A stretch of DNA of 10,682 nt, from contig JAJYSW010000104.1 of NCBI GenBank assembly GCA_021793335.1, positions 1 through 10,682 of the forward strand. The letters run 5' to 3'. Positions 1-6,402 of the stretch are shown piece after piece. Position numbers and translations under genes: made by a program. Within the stretch, counting starts at the first letter, position 1, and each line of letters opens with the position of its first letter. The notes under the pieces were generated by a model. It was not told the origin of the DNA. It worked only from the letters and a program-made list of their open reading frames with translations, and ran no database searches. The stretch is from Actinomycetes bacterium. GTDB lineage: Bacteria > Actinomycetota > Actinomycetes > Mycobacteriales > Micromonosporaceae.

Positions 1-1
1 A

Positions 2-61
2 CCCAAGCCGGGCAAGATTTACGTCAACAGCTACGGGACGCTCCCGGGCCAGCGCCTGTGA
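2..61 (+). CDS. C-terminal end of an upstream gene, product unknown
   Basis: An open frame enters from the left edge and ends at TGA 59-61, encoding PKPGKIYVNSYGTLPGQRL. Seventeen of these 19 codons end in G or C, as in the real genes of the window, and the other frames look less coding-like, so this is probably the true 3' end of a gene that begins outside the window. Too little is present to assign a family. Between its stop and the convergent regulator gene (62-286) I see no gene; the stretch becomes AT-rich near 258-280 but shows no clear terminator hairpin. Confidence 0.5.
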   Translation, partial: PKPGKIYVNSYGTLPGQRL

Positions 62-286
62 CCGCTGCTTCTCACATGTTTCGCATCCGAAGAGGCAAGG
101 CAGATCCTCACCTCCCACGGGGACAGACCACCCGAGCAGGTTCGAACGGGTTCCTGAACGCTGTCAGTCGTCGATGCCGCGCGTCCAACATCCTTGATAC
201 ACCTCGTAGTGACTGGTCAGGGCGCCCCAGTGGCGATTCGTTGCGTGTCGCTTAGCGGGTATTTGACATTTTTGTTGCGCAGTCAC

Positions 287-1222
287 TCAAACCGAAACCG
301 GTATGCCCGCATTGCGAAATTCGGTGGGGCTCTGACCTCTCCTACGTTTGAACGCGGCGCTGAAACCGAAGGCATCGGCGTAACCGACGGCCTTCGCCAC
401 CTGTGCCACCGTCAAGTCCCGATCGGACAGAAGGTCTTCGGCACGCTCCATGCGCCACTCGGTCAGGTAGGTCAACGGTGGTTCGCCCATGATCTCGGTG
501 AAGCGCTTGGCGAACAGCGCCCGCGAGACTCCGGCCTCGGCGGCGAGCGCGGCCACGGTCCACGGATGGAAGGGCTTGGCGTGGATGGCCGCCAGCGCGG
601 GGCCCGCGACGGGGTCGGCGAAGCCCCGATACCAACCGGGCGCAGCGCCCCCTTCCTGGTCGAACCAGGTGCGCAAGGTGCAGACCAGTCCCCAATCGAA
701 GAGCCGATCGATGAGCGCCTGTGTGCCGGGCCGCCGGACCGCGAGCTCCATCGCGGTCGCATCCAGCCACGCGCACACGTCGGCCTCATCGTCGACGACC
801 AACGCGGACGGCAGCGCCTTGAGCAGCCGTTCATGGCGACGCCCTGTGGCCCGATAGGCACCGACGAACATCGAGGTCACCTCCGGGTCGTCGTCATGCC
901 CGCTCACGGGCGGCTCACCTGGATGTCGGGTCTCGGGCTCGAAGCAGGTGATCCAGTACTCGGTGTGGGGCCGTGCGATCGAGGCGGCGCAGTCGGCCAG
1001 TCGGAACGGTTCGCCTCCACTGACCACGGCGGTCTGCCCGCCCTTGACTTCCACTTCACTGCCATCGGCGAGGAACAGGACGCCGCCGCCTCGCACCATC
1101 GTGAGCATGGTCAGCGGCGCACGGTCGTCGAATCGAAGCACCCAGGGGGCCTTGAGGATCGCGTCGCCGAGGATGGCGCTTTCGGCGCGGATGCCGCCGA
1201 GAAGTTCACTCAATGGGTCCAT
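287..1222 (-). CDS. AraC-family transcriptional regulator with N-terminal cupin (Cupin_6-like) domain
   Basis: A 311-residue regulator. Residues about 1-185 form a cupin-like sensor typical of the AraC subfamily with a Cupin_6 domain: an opening DPLSELLGGIR, then LTMVRGGG and GGEPFRLAD strands. Residues about 215-305 hold the paired helix-turn-helix DNA-binding domain. The first HTH is around WTVAALAAEAGVSRALFAKR, and the second carries the family signature VGYADAFGFSAAFKRRRGQS followed by PTEFR. I chose the ATG at 1222 because the cupin domain starts right after it; an in-frame start at 1279 adds 19 residues unlike the family. It diverges from a flavodoxin-fold reductase across 107 bp, a common arrangement in which the regulator controls the neighbouring enzyme, probably in response to an electrophile or a small aromatic compound. 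The ligand is unknown. The family call is firm; the target is inferred from position. Confidence 0.92.
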   Translation of the reverse strand: MDPLSELLGGIRAESAILGDAILKAPWVLRFDDRAPLTMLTMVRGGGVLFLADGSEVEVKGGQTAVVSGGEPFRLADCAASIARPHTEYWITCFEPETRHPGEPPVSGHDDDPEVTSMFVGAYRATGRRHERLLKALPSALVVDDEADVCAWLDATAMELAVRRPGTQALIDRLFDWGLVCTLRTWFDQEGGAAPGWYRGFADPVAGPALAAIHAKPFHPWTVAALAAEAGVSRALFAKRFTEIMGEPPLTYLTEWRMERAEDLLSDRDLTVAQVAKAVGYADAFGFSAAFKRRRGQSPTEFRNAGIPVSV

Positions 1223-1329
1223 GGCCCGATCGTAGACGAACAGACATGCATTAGAGCGTTTCAGCCATAGCCCGTCCACGATTTCGGCGGTGTACTGGCT
1301 TTAAGCAAAGGACCACCAAGGAGGACAAC
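1223..1329. promoter_or_regulatory. Divergent promoter region between the AraC regulator and the reductase
   Basis: This 107-bp stretch separates the two divergent start codons and must hold both promoters. It contains a small palindrome GCTTTAAGC (1298-1306) about 24 bp before the reductase start, which could be an operator half or part of a -10 region, and a strong ribosome binding site AAGGAGG (1318-1324) five bases before the GTG at 1330. I see no confident -35/-10 pair. Confidence 0.45.
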
Positions 1330-1995
1330 GTGAAAGACGTGGAAGCCGCGCCCACCGCGCTCATCGTCGTGGCCCACCACCGCGCCGACTCGCTCACCGC
1401 GCACATCGCCGGCCTGGCCGCGAAACGGCTGGAGGTCGCCGGATACCGGATCGACCTGCTGAATCTGCACGGTGAGGACTTCGACCCACGCATGAACGTG
1501 GCCGATCAGCCCGACTGGAACGACCGCGAGAAGGTCTACTCGGGTGAGGTACTGCGCCACCAGCGGCGCCTTCTGGAGGCCGACGTGATCATTCCGGTGT
1601 TCCCGGTCTACTGGTTCAGCATCCCTGCTGTCCTCAAGGGATGGATTGATCGGGTATGGGGCTATGGTTTCGCTTATGGGCGGAGCAGGCCGAGGCTGGC
1701 CGGGAAGCGGATGCTGTGGCTCGGTCTCGTGGGAGCACCCGCCGACGATCCGACCGCACCGATGATGCAGGAGGCCATGGACGGCCAGCTCTGCGAAGGG
1801 ATCTCCTTCTACTGCGGCATCGCCGAAGCCGCTGTGAAGCTGCTGTTCAATGCCGATGGCCAGCCGCAGAGCACTGATGCGAGCGGTCTCCTCGTCATGG
1901 GCCGAGCCTATGAGGGAGCCGAGCGCGAGGCGCACTACGCCGAAATGGAACGTCTGGCCGTGGAGCACGTGGAGAAGTTCCTCGTGCTCGCGTGA
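1330..1995 (+). CDS. Flavodoxin-fold NAD(P)H oxidoreductase (Flavodoxin_2 family: quinone reductase, MdaB/KefF-like)
   Basis: A 221-residue cytoplasmic flavoprotein expected to use NAD(P)H and FMN or FAD to reduce quinones or related electrophiles by two electrons. Visible features are the first strand and flavin phosphate loop at residues 10-22 (LIVVAHHRADS), the strand LLEADVIIPVFPVYW (81-95), and the hallmark IPAVLKGWIDRVWGYGFAYG (98-117) that lines the flavin in Flavodoxin_2 proteins. The length fits the family. The GTG start is chosen because AAGGAGG lies five bases upstream. The divergent AraC regulator suggests inducible expression for detoxification of quinones or oxidants. The substrate cannot be told from sequence; a KefF-like ancillary role is possible but no KefC antiporter is nearby. 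Confidence 0.9.
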   Translation: MKDVEAAPTALIVVAHHRADSLTAHIAGLAAKRLEVAGYRIDLLNLHGEDFDPRMNVADQPDWNDREKVYSGEVLRHQRRLLEADVIIPVFPVYWFSIPAVLKGWIDRVWGYGFAYGRSRPRLAGKRMLWLGLVGAPADDPTAPMMQEAMDGQLCEGISFYCGIAEAAVKLLFNADGQPQSTDASGLLVMGRAYEGAEREAHYAEMERLAVEHVEKFLVLA

Positions 1996-2047
1996 ACGCA
2001 GAGCCGAGCCGAGGACGGAGCCGCTGAAATCCTGCCTTCGAGAGACT

Positions 2048-2080
2048 ACGACTATATATCCTTATAGGAGAGTTAGTCGT
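2048..2080. repeat. AT-rich inverted repeat, possible operator or promoter element
   Basis: ACGACTA (2048-2054) is repeated inverted as TAGTCGT (2074-2080), a perfect 7-bp match. Inside it sits a smaller one, TCCT (2059-2062) and AGGA (2066-2069). The interior is AT-rich (CTATATATCCTTATAG), very unlike the surrounding DNA. A Shine-Dalgarno-like AGGAGAG (2066-2072) precedes GTG codons at 2079 and 2081. It could be an operator over a promoter, or an RNA hairpin that hides the ribosome binding site. Confidence 0.4.
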
Positions 2081-2302
2081 GTGGAGGAAGCGGTCTGCCC
2101 GGGCCACGGGACGGCGCGTACGCCGGTCTTGATCCGCGGCCGCATGTTCACCGGCCATGAGCCGATGACACGGGCCGTCCCGCATGATCGCCGTGGTCTT
2201 GGGCCTGTCGCTCGCCGTGCATGGTCCAGCAGCCCTGCCCGCCGTCACCGATACGGCGGGCAAGGTCCTTCTCCGGTGGACCAGGGTCTTCGCAGTGCCT
2301 GA
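2081..2302 (+). other. Candidate small open frame behind a good ribosome binding site, possibly broken
   Basis: GTG 2081 lies eight bases after AGGAGAG and opens a 73-codon frame. Its first 35 codons or so favour G/C at the third position (beginning VEEAVCPGHGTARTPVLIRG), then the bias fades. Near 2184 a different frame takes over with strong G/C third positions: ATG 2184 to TGA 2357, beginning MIAVVLGLSLAVHGPAALPA, which looks like a signal peptide or membrane helix. A single frameshift near 2165-2185 would join the two into a small exported or membrane protein. A 17-codon basic peptide (GTG 2079 to TGA 2132) starts from the same site. No family is recognised, and the stretch overlaps the minus-strand remnant, so at most one of them is real. 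Confidence 0.2.
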
Positions 2303-2567
2303 GCTTGGCCGACGGCGGCCTCGAAATGCTCATGGATACCGGAGACCGCATCGGTGAAGCATCGCAGTACGAAGGCGGACATTTCACGTTGTGTTGCCCG
2401 GCACCGATTTCTTCGTTCAGGTGCGGCCCGCCGTATAGGTTCCGGAGCACGGTCTCGACTTCGAGGAGGCTCAGTGGCCAGTGGCGCGCCGCTCCAGCGG
2501 ATCGCAGCTCGGCCATGAACCGCCTCATCTTGGCATCGACCTCGACGATAGGCCAGGCGTACGACAT
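2245..2567 (-). pseudogene. Frameshifted coding remnant of unknown family
   Basis: On the minus strand an ATG at 2567 opens a frame with strong G/C third positions for about 60 codons (including MRRFMAELRSAGAARHWPLS and LEVETVLRNLYGGPHLNEE). The bias then moves to another frame near 2400-2380, which reads MSAFVLRCFTDAVSGIHEHF and continues to a stop at 2245. Together they look like one helical protein of about 105 residues broken by an indel. No good ribosome binding site precedes the ATG. I do not recognise the family. A sequencing error or two separate tiny genes are alternatives. Confidence 0.35.
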
Positions 2568-2756
2568 CGAGCAGCGTGCCGCACTGTCTCGCCTTGACGC
2601 TCACCCTGCGATGCTCGATTCACGAACGCGTTGAGGGCTGGGTCGGTGGAGGAGGTGTCTCGTCTGTTGTTCCCACCCTGTTCCCATGCCGCCATAGCCG
2701 TTCTGTTCATGTTGGGGGCCCTGGACGCTGTGCGAGGTCGACATCGTTGTGGCCGG

Positions 2757-2819
2757 TGCATACACTCCAAACCGAGTAATGGTCATCACTGTCATACCCG
2801 CATGATCGAGGTGGTACTG
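2757..2819 (+). promoter_or_regulatory. Leader and ribosome binding site of the A-B-C operon
   Basis: The stretch before the first cassette gene is relatively AT-rich (TGCATACACTCC, GAGTAATGGTCATCACTGTCAT) and is the likely promoter. Its GTCAT motif occurs twice, at 2782-2786 and 2791-2795. GAGGTGG at 2808-2814 lies five bases before ATG 2820 and fixes that start over the upstream in-frame ATG at 2802. No clear -35/-10 pair is seen. Confidence 0.4.
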
Positions 2820-3146
2820 ATGTCGTGGATCGACGTCGACGCGGCGAAGCTGCGCCAAGCCGCGTCCGGCCTGCAACAGGCGGAAGGCGAGGTGGAGGCC
2901 CTGGCCACCTACGCCAAAGAGGCCGACCCCGACTGGTGGACCTGGGGCATAGCCGGAATCGTCATGGCCCCCATCTATTTCAACGTGGCCGACATCTTCC
3001 ACACCTCGATCGCCGAAGCCGGTGAGGCCGTCTCCGGCCTGGCCGGCCGCCTCGAAGACTGCGCCGACGAACACGAAGGCAATGACGAGGCGATCGCCCA
3101 GGAGCTGGAGAAGATCGGCCAAGAACTCGAAGGAGAGGGAACCTGA
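2820..3146 (+). CDS. A: EspC/WXG100-like small type VII secretion-associated protein (108 aa)
   Basis: A 108-residue acidic, mostly helical protein, beginning MSWIDVDAAKLRQAASGLQQ. The size, the N-terminal helix with LxxAAxxL spacing, a central turn and a C-terminal helix fit the EspC-like/WXG100-type class of ESX substrates. It aligns without gaps over all 108 positions with the product of 6399-6725, with about 40 identities by hand count, including Y31, EADPD (34-38), TWG (41-43), YF (53-54), C81, D89, K98 and G100. Where the paralogue has Y85 in a YxxxD export-like motif, this protein has H85 (HEGND). The stop overlaps the next start by one base (TGATG), so A and B are probably translated together and may bind each other. 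The substrate role is inferred; no secretion core gene is in view. Confidence 0.8.
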   Translation: MSWIDVDAAKLRQAASGLQQAEGEVEALATYAKEADPDWWTWGIAGIVMAPIYFNVADIFHTSIAEAGEAVSGLAGRLEDCADEHEGNDEAIAQELEKIGQELEGEGT

Positions 3147-4153
3147 TGACCGGCGGCACCGAAGAGCTGAACTGGCAGGAAGACGCCCCGAGACAGGCAG
3201 CCACCGCCGACGAGGGCAGCGCCTGGATACCGAGCGGCGAAGACGCGTGGAAGGCCGTCACGGGCCAGGGCTCACCGTCCGGCAAAGAGCACGGCGCCTC
3301 CGGCATGAACATCCTCGGCGGTGCGGCCGCGCCGGTGAACGCGGTGCAGAGCACCGTCACCAACATCGGCAAGATCGACAGCCTCACCGACTGGGACGGC
3401 TACTCGAACCTGATCACCGGCCTCGCCGGGAGCATCACCGGCATCCAAGGAGCGGCCGAGAACTTCTGGGGCATGGTCGAGGGCATCACCGACCCGAAGT
3501 TCGATCCAGTGCAATGGCTGGCCGGCACCCTCATCGACTTCATGATCCAGGTGTTCCAGCCGCTCGAAGACCTCATCGGCATGGTCTCGGGCAACGAATC
3601 GCGCATGCGCACCTCGGCCTCGATGTGGAACACGGTCTCCGACGGCGCGCCGCAGGTGGCCGACTACGTGCAATCCGTGGGCGGAGAACACCTGAACGAC
3701 TGGCTCGGCTCGGACGGCGACGCCGCCCGCATGCGGGTCGAGGAGGCGAGCGAGGCCATTCGCGGCATGGGCTTCATCGCGGTCGCGCTCGAAGGTCTCC
3801 TCGGGCTGATGGGCGATCTGGCGAAGGCGCTGCGCCAGGACATCGTCGACCTGCTCGCCAAGGGCGTCTCATGGGCACTCTCGCGGCTGCTACCGCAGGT
3901 GGCCGCCTCGGTGGCGACGTTCGGTGCCACTCTCGCCACCGCGATCGCCGACGCGGTCTACAAAGTGGCGACCCTGGTGGCGAAGGCGATCTCGCGCATC
4001 AAGCAGGCCAGCGAGATCTTCTCCAAGGCCGTCGGCGCGTTCGAGATGATCAACGATGTGCTCACCAAGATCAAGCCCGTGCTGGACTTCCTGAAGGACT
4101 ACAAGCACGGCGTCAACACGGTCGTGGGCCTCGTCGAGCAGGCCACCGAGTGA
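3146..4153 (+). CDS. B: WXG100-domain type VII secretion target-like protein (335 aa)
   Basis: A 335-residue protein starting at ATG 3146 behind GAGGGA, with start and stop of the preceding gene overlapping. The N-terminal 60 residues are polar and probably flexible and include an early W-Q-E-D-A-P motif. Residues 78-83 read DSLTDW. A helix-turn-helix region at about 145-225 contains SGNE (148-151), MW..VSDGAPQVA (160-172) and WLG (186-188) followed by AARMRVEEA, matching the W-x-G hairpin of WXG100 proteins. The C-terminal third has long Ala/Gly-rich hydrophobic helices (about 205-228 and 250-285) and a basic amphipathic helix. No signal peptide and no recognisable toxin domain are present. 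Its closest relative in the window is the product of 5401-6402, conserved through the hydrophobic part. It is probably an ESX-exported structural or membrane-active protein; this is inferred from fold and context. Confidence 0.8.
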   Translation: MTGGTEELNWQEDAPRQAATADEGSAWIPSGEDAWKAVTGQGSPSGKEHGASGMNILGGAAAPVNAVQSTVTNIGKIDSLTDWDGYSNLITGLAGSITGIQGAAENFWGMVEGITDPKFDPVQWLAGTLIDFMIQVFQPLEDLIGMVSGNESRMRTSASMWNTVSDGAPQVADYVQSVGGEHLNDWLGSDGDAARMRVEEASEAIRGMGFIAVALEGLLGLMGDLAKALRQDIVDLLAKGVSWALSRLLPQVAASVATFGATLATAIADAVYKVATLVAKAISRIKQASEIFSKAVGAFEMINDVLTKIKPVLDFLKDYKHGVNTVVGLVEQATE

Positions 4154-4154
4154 T

Positions 4155-5318
4155 GTGTTCGGTCTGATCAGACGGCTTCGGTACATACCGACCGGAGAAC
4201 GCGAGTATTGGCTCGCCCCGCACCCGGTCGGCGGTTTCGCCTTGCGTGGACGAGGCCGAGACCCCGGCCCGGGGCGTGGACTGATCGTGGTGCGTTCGGT
4301 CAGCGCTCCGAGCGCACCCGGCGCGGCACTCGGACCGCCGGGCCGCCCGAGGCCTTACACTCCCGTGATCCTCGTCGACGGCAGGCCCGCCGCGACCGGT
4401 TTCGGGGTCGGCGCGATCGAGGTCGATCCCGGTCTCAGGCTCGTGCAAGTCCAATGCGGCGCTTCAGGGGCTTATGCTCACGTGGAGGTTCCCTCGGCTG
4501 GGCGGGTCGAACTGTCCTCCGTCGTCCCTCGACGGCTCGACCATCGGACGGCCGCGCAGCGCACCTCGAACTTCCACCGCCAGTTCGACCTCACGGTGAA
4601 AGGCCGACGTCACGAGCCCGCGGTGTCGCCCGAGGACGATTGGCAGGCAATCGCCCCGGACGATCCGCAGCGGCCCCGTTCCGAACCGGGCACGGCGGTA
4701 CTCCGGTTGGATCTGGCCTACATGCAGCGCCCGAGCGAGGAGGACATCGCGCTCGGGCTCTCCGCTGCGGCGCCGCCCGAAGCGAAGGACGACGGGCGTC
4801 ACGGCCCTCACCGTCCGAGACCGTTCGAGACGTTCAAGGAGCAGATCGGCGAGGACTTGGAGCGGCTCGCCGAAGGGCAGCACCGGATCTGGGGCGAGCA
4901 TCGCGCCGCGCAGCGGGAGATCTGGTCACGGTCCGGCAAGGCCAGGGCCCATGCGCTGCGCGGTCTCGATCTGCTCGGCGAATCGCGCTGCCCCGTGGTC
5001 CGCCCCTGGGTCGATCCACCGAAGGTCACTGTCGGGGACTCCCCGGTCCGGGCGATCTGGGGCGTCAACGAGTACCGGTTCGCGGCGGGAACGCACCTGG
5101 TCGAGATCGCGGTGCCGCCCCCGCCGGAGGCGGTCGGCCGGGGCGCCGCCGTGTCGCTCGACGGCGCCTCCCGCCTCCTGTTTGAGCTGGAACTGCCCGA
5201 GGGCACGATGACAACGGTCGAGGCGATCGCCGAAATCGCGATGACGGTCGACGCGGAGGGGACCGGGCTCGCCTCTTATGCGGGGACGATAGACGCCGTC
5301 TTCGCGCCCGAGACCTGA
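4155..5318 (+). CDS. C: soluble protein with two PEGA-like beta domains (387 aa)
   Basis: GTG 4155 begins one base after the B stop, so it is the third gene of the operon; GAG at 4148-4150 is a weak ribosome binding site. Residues 68-121 form a beta domain (TPVILVDGRPAATGFG, then RLVQVQCGASG and a closing strand). Residues 288-336 form a second one (PPKVTVG, IWGVNEYRF, GTHLVEIAVPPPPEA). The pattern of strand, short turn with D-G, strand, then G.H.VE+ is like PEGA domains. A charged, partly helical linker lies between, including an amphipathic stretch about 225-275. I see no membrane helix or signal peptide. It matches the product of 6843-8177 at both beta domains, at the N-terminus and at PGTAVLRLDLAYMQ (178-191), but lacks that protein's membrane segment. 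A cytoplasmic partner or chaperone for the A/B pair is possible; its function is unknown. Confidence 0.72.
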   Translation: MFGLIRRLRYIPTGEREYWLAPHPVGGFALRGRGRDPGPGRGLIVVRSVSAPSAPGAALGPPGRPRPYTPVILVDGRPAATGFGVGAIEVDPGLRLVQVQCGASGAYAHVEVPSAGRVELSSVVPRRLDHRTAAQRTSNFHRQFDLTVKGRRHEPAVSPEDDWQAIAPDDPQRPRSEPGTAVLRLDLAYMQRPSEEDIALGLSAAAPPEAKDDGRHGPHRPRPFETFKEQIGEDLERLAEGQHRIWGEHRAAQREIWSRSGKARAHALRGLDLLGESRCPVVRPWVDPPKVTVGDSPVRAIWGVNEYRFAAGTHLVEIAVPPPPEAVGRGAAVSLDGASRLLFELELPEGTMTTVEAIAEIAMTVDAEGTGLASYAGTIDAVFAPET

Positions 5319-5400
5319 CTCGGGTGCTCGTCGGCGTCCCCGCGGACCGAGCCTCGGCCCGGGCCTGCGGACGTGCCCGCCCACCGGTCTTTCTCGCGGC
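5319..5400. terminator. Convergent spacer, possible two-way terminator
   Basis: This 82-bp spacer lies between the convergent stops of C and B'. It holds small self-complementary stretches, CCGAG-C-CTCGG (5347-5357) and the palindrome GGCCCGGGCC (5356-5365). They could form a GC-rich hairpin, but there is no T-run on either side, so termination here is only inferred from position. Confidence 0.3.
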
Positions 5401-6402
5401 TCACTTGAAGACCTGCGCGCCCAGGTCGAGTTCCAGCGCGTGGTCCTTCTTGAACTTCTCGTAAGTCGCGTGGTGCTTCTTGATCGTCCCCAGGAATTGC
5501 AGCACCGGCTGGACCTTCGTGACGATCTGCTGGAAGATCTGCATCGACTGCACCGCGGTGGTGAAGATCTGAATGGCCTGCTTGATCCAGTTGTAGGCGT
5601 CGATCACGAGCGTCACGATCTTGCGCACGGTGTCGGCTACGGCGACAGGGACCGCTGCGCCCAGGGTCGCGAAGCTGGAGGCGATGTACGGCGCGATGCG
5701 GGTGAGCACCCATTCCACTCCGTCGGCCAGCAGCTCTTTGACCTTCTTATAGGCGGCCTTGGCGAGCTCTGCCGATTGGAGCATCAGGTGCTTCATGCCG
5801 ACCGCGGCGTATCCCATGATCTCCAGGCCCTGGCCGACCTCGTCGACACGGGTGCGGGCCGCGTTCGACGCCTCGCCCTCCCAGCTCTGGAGCGAGGTCT
5901 GGCCGGTCTGGGTGATGAACTGCGCGACCTGTGGCGCTCCTTCGGTGACCGAGTCCCACATGGTCGCCGAGTGCTTCATCAGGGCTTCGTTGCCGGACAC
6001 GAGCATGACGAGTTCGTTGAGCGGCTCGAAGCAGCCCAGCAGGAAGTCCACGATCGTTCCGGCGAGCCAATCGAGCGGGTTGCCCATGAACTCCTTGACG
6101 ACCTTGACGAATCCCTCCACCTGTTTGCCGACGGAGGCCACTTCGGTGGAGAAGGTGTTGGCGAGGTTCCACAGCCCGCCCCAATCCGTGAGGCTGTCGA
6201 CTTCGTTGAACGCGTCGACCGTCTTCGAACCGGATTTGATGATCGAATCGACGTGTTTGACGCCGTCGACGGTCTTGGCCGCGTCACCGAAGTTCGGCGA
6301 CCACGAATCACCGCTGGTGAAGTAGTCGCCGGGGTCGGACGTCTTGTTGTCCTTCTGCTCGGGCGCGCCGTCCCGCCAGGTCGGTTTCTCCACTTCGGTC
6401 AT
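5401..6402 (-). CDS. B': WXG100-domain type VII secretion target-like protein (333 aa)
   Basis: Paralogue of the product of 3146-4153. The ATG at 6402 overlaps the stop of A' in an ATGA, indicating translational coupling. Matching elements come in the same order: early W9-R-D-G-A-P, DSLTDW (69-74), DWLAGTIVDF (111-120), VSGNE (135-139), MW.SVTEGAPQVA (148-160), WEG (174-176) followed by AARTRVDEV. The Ala/Gly-rich hydrophobic region (about 235-285) ends in a conserved IKQA..IF..AV helix. The last 20 to 25 residues (HATYEKFKKDHALELD and beyond) differ from B and are strongly charged. There is no toxin-like domain, signal peptide or cysteine pair. It probably folds with A' and is exported by an ESX machine; this is inferred from the WxG hairpin and gene pairing. 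Confidence 0.8.
   Translation of the reverse strand: MTEVEKPTWRDGAPEQKDNKTSDPGDYFTSGDSWSPNFGDAAKTVDGVKHVDSIIKSGSKTVDAFNEVDSLTDWGGLWNLANTFSTEVASVGKQVEGFVKVVKEFMGNPLDWLAGTIVDFLLGCFEPLNELVMLVSGNEALMKHSATMWDSVTEGAPQVAQFITQTGQTSLQSWEGEASNAARTRVDEVGQGLEIMGYAAVGMKHLMLQSAELAKAAYKKVKELLADGVEWVLTRIAPYIASSFATLGAAVPVAVADTVRKIVTLVIDAYNWIKQAIQIFTTAVQSMQIFQQIVTKVQPVLQFLGTIKKHHATYEKFKKDHALELDLGAQVFK

Larger units (their letters stand above)
1996..2819. other. Gene-poor, apparently decayed region of about 820 bp
   Basis: No intact gene with a recognisable product is seen here. It contains an AT-rich inverted repeat (2048-2080), short open frames behind a good ribosome binding site (from 2079 and 2081), a minus-strand coding-like remnant split over two frames (2567-2245), and a tandem 8-bp repeat TGTTCCCA at 2668-2675 and 2679-2686. 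Codon-position bias switches frame several times. That pattern suggests broken genes at the edge of an acquired or rearranged block rather than a simple spacer. Confidence 0.5.

Noticed and set aside
194..1270. Long plus-strand frame of 358 codons
   Set aside because: It is antisense to the AraC regulator, whose domains are clear; the translation is Arg/Gly/His-rich with no domain and is a by-product of high GC.
1223..1279. Longer start for the AraC regulator at 1279
   Set aside because: The extra 19 residues do not match the family, and the ATG at 1222 begins exactly where Cupin_6-type regulators begin.
3022..4167. 381-codon plus-strand frame overlapping B
   Set aside because: It is extremely Arg/His-rich with no protein-like pattern, and overlaps B, whose paralogue conservation with B' proves the other frame.
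4208..5185. 325-codon plus-strand frame overlapping C
   Set aside because: Arg/Pro-rich shadow of C, whose frame is supported by similarity to C'.
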